A stretch of DNA of 64,000 bases from JACJXF01 sp038316435 (GTDB taxonomy: Bacteria > Bacteroidota > Bacteroidia > Bacteroidales > GCA-2748055), in contig JBBQAQ010000001.1 in assembly GCA_038316435.1 (NCBI GenBank), forward strand, positions 124,001 through 188,000. The letters run 5' to 3'. Each line of letters opens with the position of its first letter. The stretch's first letter is position 1. The notes beneath the pieces were generated by a model, which saw only the letters and a list, made by a program, of their open reading frames with translations, ran no database searches and had not been told where the DNA came from. Shown piece by piece: positions 61,998 to 64,000 of the stretch. The translations under genes were made by a program, and so were the position numbers.

Positions 61998-63446
61998 ATG
62001 AAAAAAATTCTTATTGGGATATTGGTTTTATTTATTGTATCAGTCGTATTTATTGTGTTTTCAAATTTTTCAGCTTTAAAAAGTAAGGCTGGAATAACAA
62101 GCATCCATAACTCTGGAATTCTGGATACTAGTATGGTTGTTGCCAGACAAAATTATTTAAATTACTGTGCAAGTTGTCACTATGATAACCTGAGCTGGTT
62201 CTCAAGCCGGAAATGGAAATACGGGCATAGCCCCGATGATATCAACCAGAGTATCCGCACAGGTTACCCTGAATTCGGTATGCCATCCTACAAGGATGCA
62301 TTATCTGAAGAGGAAACCGATGCAATCGCGAAATATATCCATCAGACACTTGAACTTGGGCAACAGGAAAAACTCAACAGTCTTGGCGACAAGGATTACT
62401 ATTCCACTGAAAAGATTAAAATCAGGCCTGATACCATAATTACAGGACTAAATGTTCCTTGGGGAATGGCTTTTCTTCCGGGAGGAGATATGCTGGTAAC
62501 AGAACGAGAAGGGAAATTATTACGCTTCAGGGGATTAAAACTTATAGCTGAAGTAAAGGGTTTACCAGAGATACATTCTGAAGGACAGGGTGGTTTGCTG
62601 GATATCAGGCTGCACCCCGAATACAAGAAGAATGGTTGGATATATTTTTCTTATGTCTCCCCTGCTAAAAACATTTCAGACGGTTGGGGTACTGCCATAA
62701 TGAGAGCCAAACTCAAGGATAATGTACTAGTTGATAAAGAATTAATATTCAAGGCGTTTCCTGACTCAAAGACCAACTATCACTTTGGCTGTAAAATTAC
62801 TTTTGATAGTAAAGGACATATATTTTTCGGCGTTGGCGAGCGTGGAAAATCTGATAATGCACAAAGCTTAATGAATGACTGTGGCAAAATTCATCGTTTG
62901 AATGATGATGGAACATTACCTTCCGACAACCCGTTTTACAATTCGCCGGATTCCAGAAAAAGTATCTGGAGTTACGGCCATCGCAATCCACAGGGATTAG
63001 TTGTCAGTACTTTTAATGATGAACTATGGGAAACTGAGCACGGACCAAAAGGTGGTGATGAACTCAATCTCATCGTTCCCGGTAAAAATTATGGATGGCC
63101 AGTTATAAGTTTTGGCATAAACTACGATGGGACAATTCTTACACCTGATACTGCGCGAGCTGGAATGGAACAACCTGTTACCTACTATGTTCCTTCAATA
63201 GCGCCCTGCGGAACATGCTTTGTTACAGGCGACAAATATAAAGGATGGGAAGGTAACATTATGATTGGTTCCTTACGTTTTAGGAATCTGGAGCGTGTCG
63301 AACTATCTGGCAATAAAGTTGTGCATAAGGAGACACTTCTCTACAATATTGGCCGTTTGAGAAATGTTGAAGTAAGCCCTGATGGATTTATCTATGTAGC
63401 AGTGGAATCTCCAGGAATGATTATAAGGCTCACCCCCGTTGATTAA
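61998..63446 (+). CDS. Membrane-anchored cytochrome c / PQQ-dependent sugar dehydrogenase fusion
   Basis: A 482-aa periplasmic enzyme anchored by helix 3-23. The start is the ATG at 61998; a GTG three bases earlier is in frame. A cytochrome c domain (about 40-125) has CASCH at 57-61 and an axial Met in FGMPSYKDALSEEE. A six-bladed GSDH/YliI-type propeller (about 145-480) follows, with TGLNVPWGMAFLPGGDMLVTER, GLLDIRLHPEY, WSYGHRNPQG and FVTGDKY. It should oxidise a sugar in the periplasm and pass electrons from PQQ to its own heme. It is downstream of the ECF sigma region and upstream of a TonB receptor on the other strand. Confidence 0.9.
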   Translation: MKKILIGILVLFIVSVVFIVFSNFSALKSKAGITSIHNSGILDTSMVVARQNYLNYCASCHYDNLSWFSSRKWKYGHSPDDINQSIRTGYPEFGMPSYKDALSEEETDAIAKYIHQTLELGQQEKLNSLGDKDYYSTEKIKIRPDTIITGLNVPWGMAFLPGGDMLVTEREGKLLRFRGLKLIAEVKGLPEIHSEGQGGLLDIRLHPEYKKNGWIYFSYVSPAKNISDGWGTAIMRAKLKDNVLVDKELIFKAFPDSKTNYHFGCKITFDSKGHIFFGVGERGKSDNAQSLMNDCGKIHRLNDDGTLPSDNPFYNSPDSRKSIWSYGHRNPQGLVVSTFNDELWETEHGPKGGDELNLIVPGKNYGWPVISFGINYDGTILTPDTARAGMEQPVTYYVPSIAPCGTCFVTGDKYKGWEGNIMIGSLRFRNLERVELSGNKVVHKETLLYNIGRLRNVEVSPDGFIYVAVESPGMIIRLTPVD

Positions 63447-63495
63447 CAACTATAATTTTTTGACATTTTAATAATTCAGGTTGGAATTTGAAAAA

Positions 63496-64000
63496 TTATT
63501 TAAACTGGAACACTAAGCCCACACTATAGTTCCGGGGTAAACCGGGGTAATAATACCGAGGTTCTGCGCTACCAAATGACGGTGCGTTCACTAAGATCAT
63601 TCCAGCAAAATTTGTATTAAATAGATTTTTTACGCCTGCATAAAACTTAAAATAATGATTTTTAAGGTCGAAGTGTGTTGAATAGCTCAGACGCAAATCA
63701 GTGACATTCCAACTTTGGTAATCTTTGGTGTTTGAATCGTTCATAAACTGTTTGCCTGTATATTTATTAATTACAACCACTTCCAGCACTTTAATAAATT
63801 TTAAACGCAGCTCATTGTAAAGAATTGCCGATGGAATTCCGGGTAGGTTATTACCCGAAAAGTTAATGTTGTTGTCTGAAAATATTTTAAAACGGTTTTT
63901 TGATACAGTAAATGAGGTGGTAATGGAAAACTCTGATTTAGAGCTTATTTCCGGAGAAAGCAGGTTAATTCTCGTCATAAACTCCAACCCTGTATGGCTT
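63496..64000 (-). CDS. TonB-dependent receptor, 3' part, cut by the window edge
   Basis: The reading frame is open to the right edge (continuing SHTGLEFMTRINLLSPE... upstream of the first Met), so the gene starts outside the window. What is visible is the last 167 residues of a beta-barrel: FMNDSNTKDYQSWNVTDLRLSY, FYAGVKNLFNTNFAGMI, YYYPGLPRNYSVGLVFQFK. The NLFNTNFAG and the terminal VGLVFQFK with an aromatic end are typical of TonB-dependent receptors. The type of ligand cannot be told from this part. Confidence 0.85.
   Translation of the reverse strand, partial: SHTGLEFMTRINLLSPEISSKSEFSITTSFTVSKNRFKIFSDNNINFSGNNLPGIPSAILYNELRLKFIKVLEVVVINKYTGKQFMNDSNTKDYQSWNVTDLRLSYSTHFDLKNHYFKFYAGVKNLFNTNFAGMILVNAPSFGSAEPRYYYPGLPRNYSVGLVFQFK

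Overview
The window is ordinary chromosome from a member of the Bacteroidota, most likely class Bacteroidia; I cannot place it further. The evidence is a type IX secretion C-terminal sorting domain (31306-31914), TonB-dependent receptors with carboxypeptidase-regulatory N-domains, DUF4249 and DUF4295 proteins, the cinA-rpmB-rpmG-DUF4295-ftsY-rimO gene order, promoters of the TTTG-N(19-21)-TAnnTTTG class, and few Shine-Dalgarno sequences. Base composition is AT-rich, apart from a visibly GC-richer patch at about 55.8-59.9 kb. There is no integrase, transposase, prophage or CRISPR array.

Layout. 0-7.3 kb (+): acetyl-CoA synthetase, an exported MsrB, tRNA-Gly(CCC), then the translation and secretion block cinA, L28, L33, DUF4295, ftsY, rimO. 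7.3-16 kb: clpC (-), gyrA (+), a TPR protein, a cold-shock-domain protein and a DbpA-like helicase with an almost leaderless start. 16-22.4 kb (-): a five-gene sugar-derivative operon with a Tat-exported lipoprotein oxidoreductase, a tetraheme cytochrome fused to an FGE-like domain, a sugar isomerase/epimerase, an MFS transporter and a cytoplasmic oxidoreductase. 22.6-31.9 kb: a coiled-coil membrane protein, CvfB-like S1 protein, S41 protease lipoprotein, asparagine synthetase, ABC-F ATPase, a lytic-transglycosylase-like protein, exported MsrA and a T9SS-sorted cupredoxin. 32-37.3 kb: sugar/H+ symporter, a Tyr/Arg-rich exported protein, and overlapping zwf-pgl. 37.3-43.2 kb: a DUF4249/TonB-receptor pair and a second outer-membrane receptor. 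43.3-49.1 kb: leuA and an E2/E1(alpha-beta fusion)/flavodoxin operon for branched-chain 2-oxoacid oxidation. 49.3-51.7 kb: an unrecognised 318-aa protein and a beta-lactamase-fold serine hydrolase.

51.7-53.1 kb has no convincing protein gene and holds the most interesting signal: an apparent structured non-coding RNA of about 480 nt on the minus strand. It has a full-consensus Bacteroidota promoter, many short hairpins (two with GNRA loops only when read on that strand) and a strong intrinsic terminator. I do not recognise its family. A second element with a perfect 14-bp closing stem lies at 52803-52906.

53.1-60 kb looks like a DNA-damage module: an SRAP (YedK/HMCES) protein, a LON-substrate-binding-domain protein, a self-cleavable LexA-like XRE-S24 repressor, DinB with a clamp-binding motif, and a short DnaE polymerase. 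The repressor and dinB diverge around two copies of the palindrome GATTA-N5-TAATC spaced 23 bp apart, which I propose as the operator. 60-64 kb carries an ECF sigma factor with a small membrane protein, a DUF6249-like membrane protein, a membrane-anchored cytochrome c/PQQ-type sugar dehydrogenase fusion, and the 3' part of another TonB-dependent receptor cut by the window edge.
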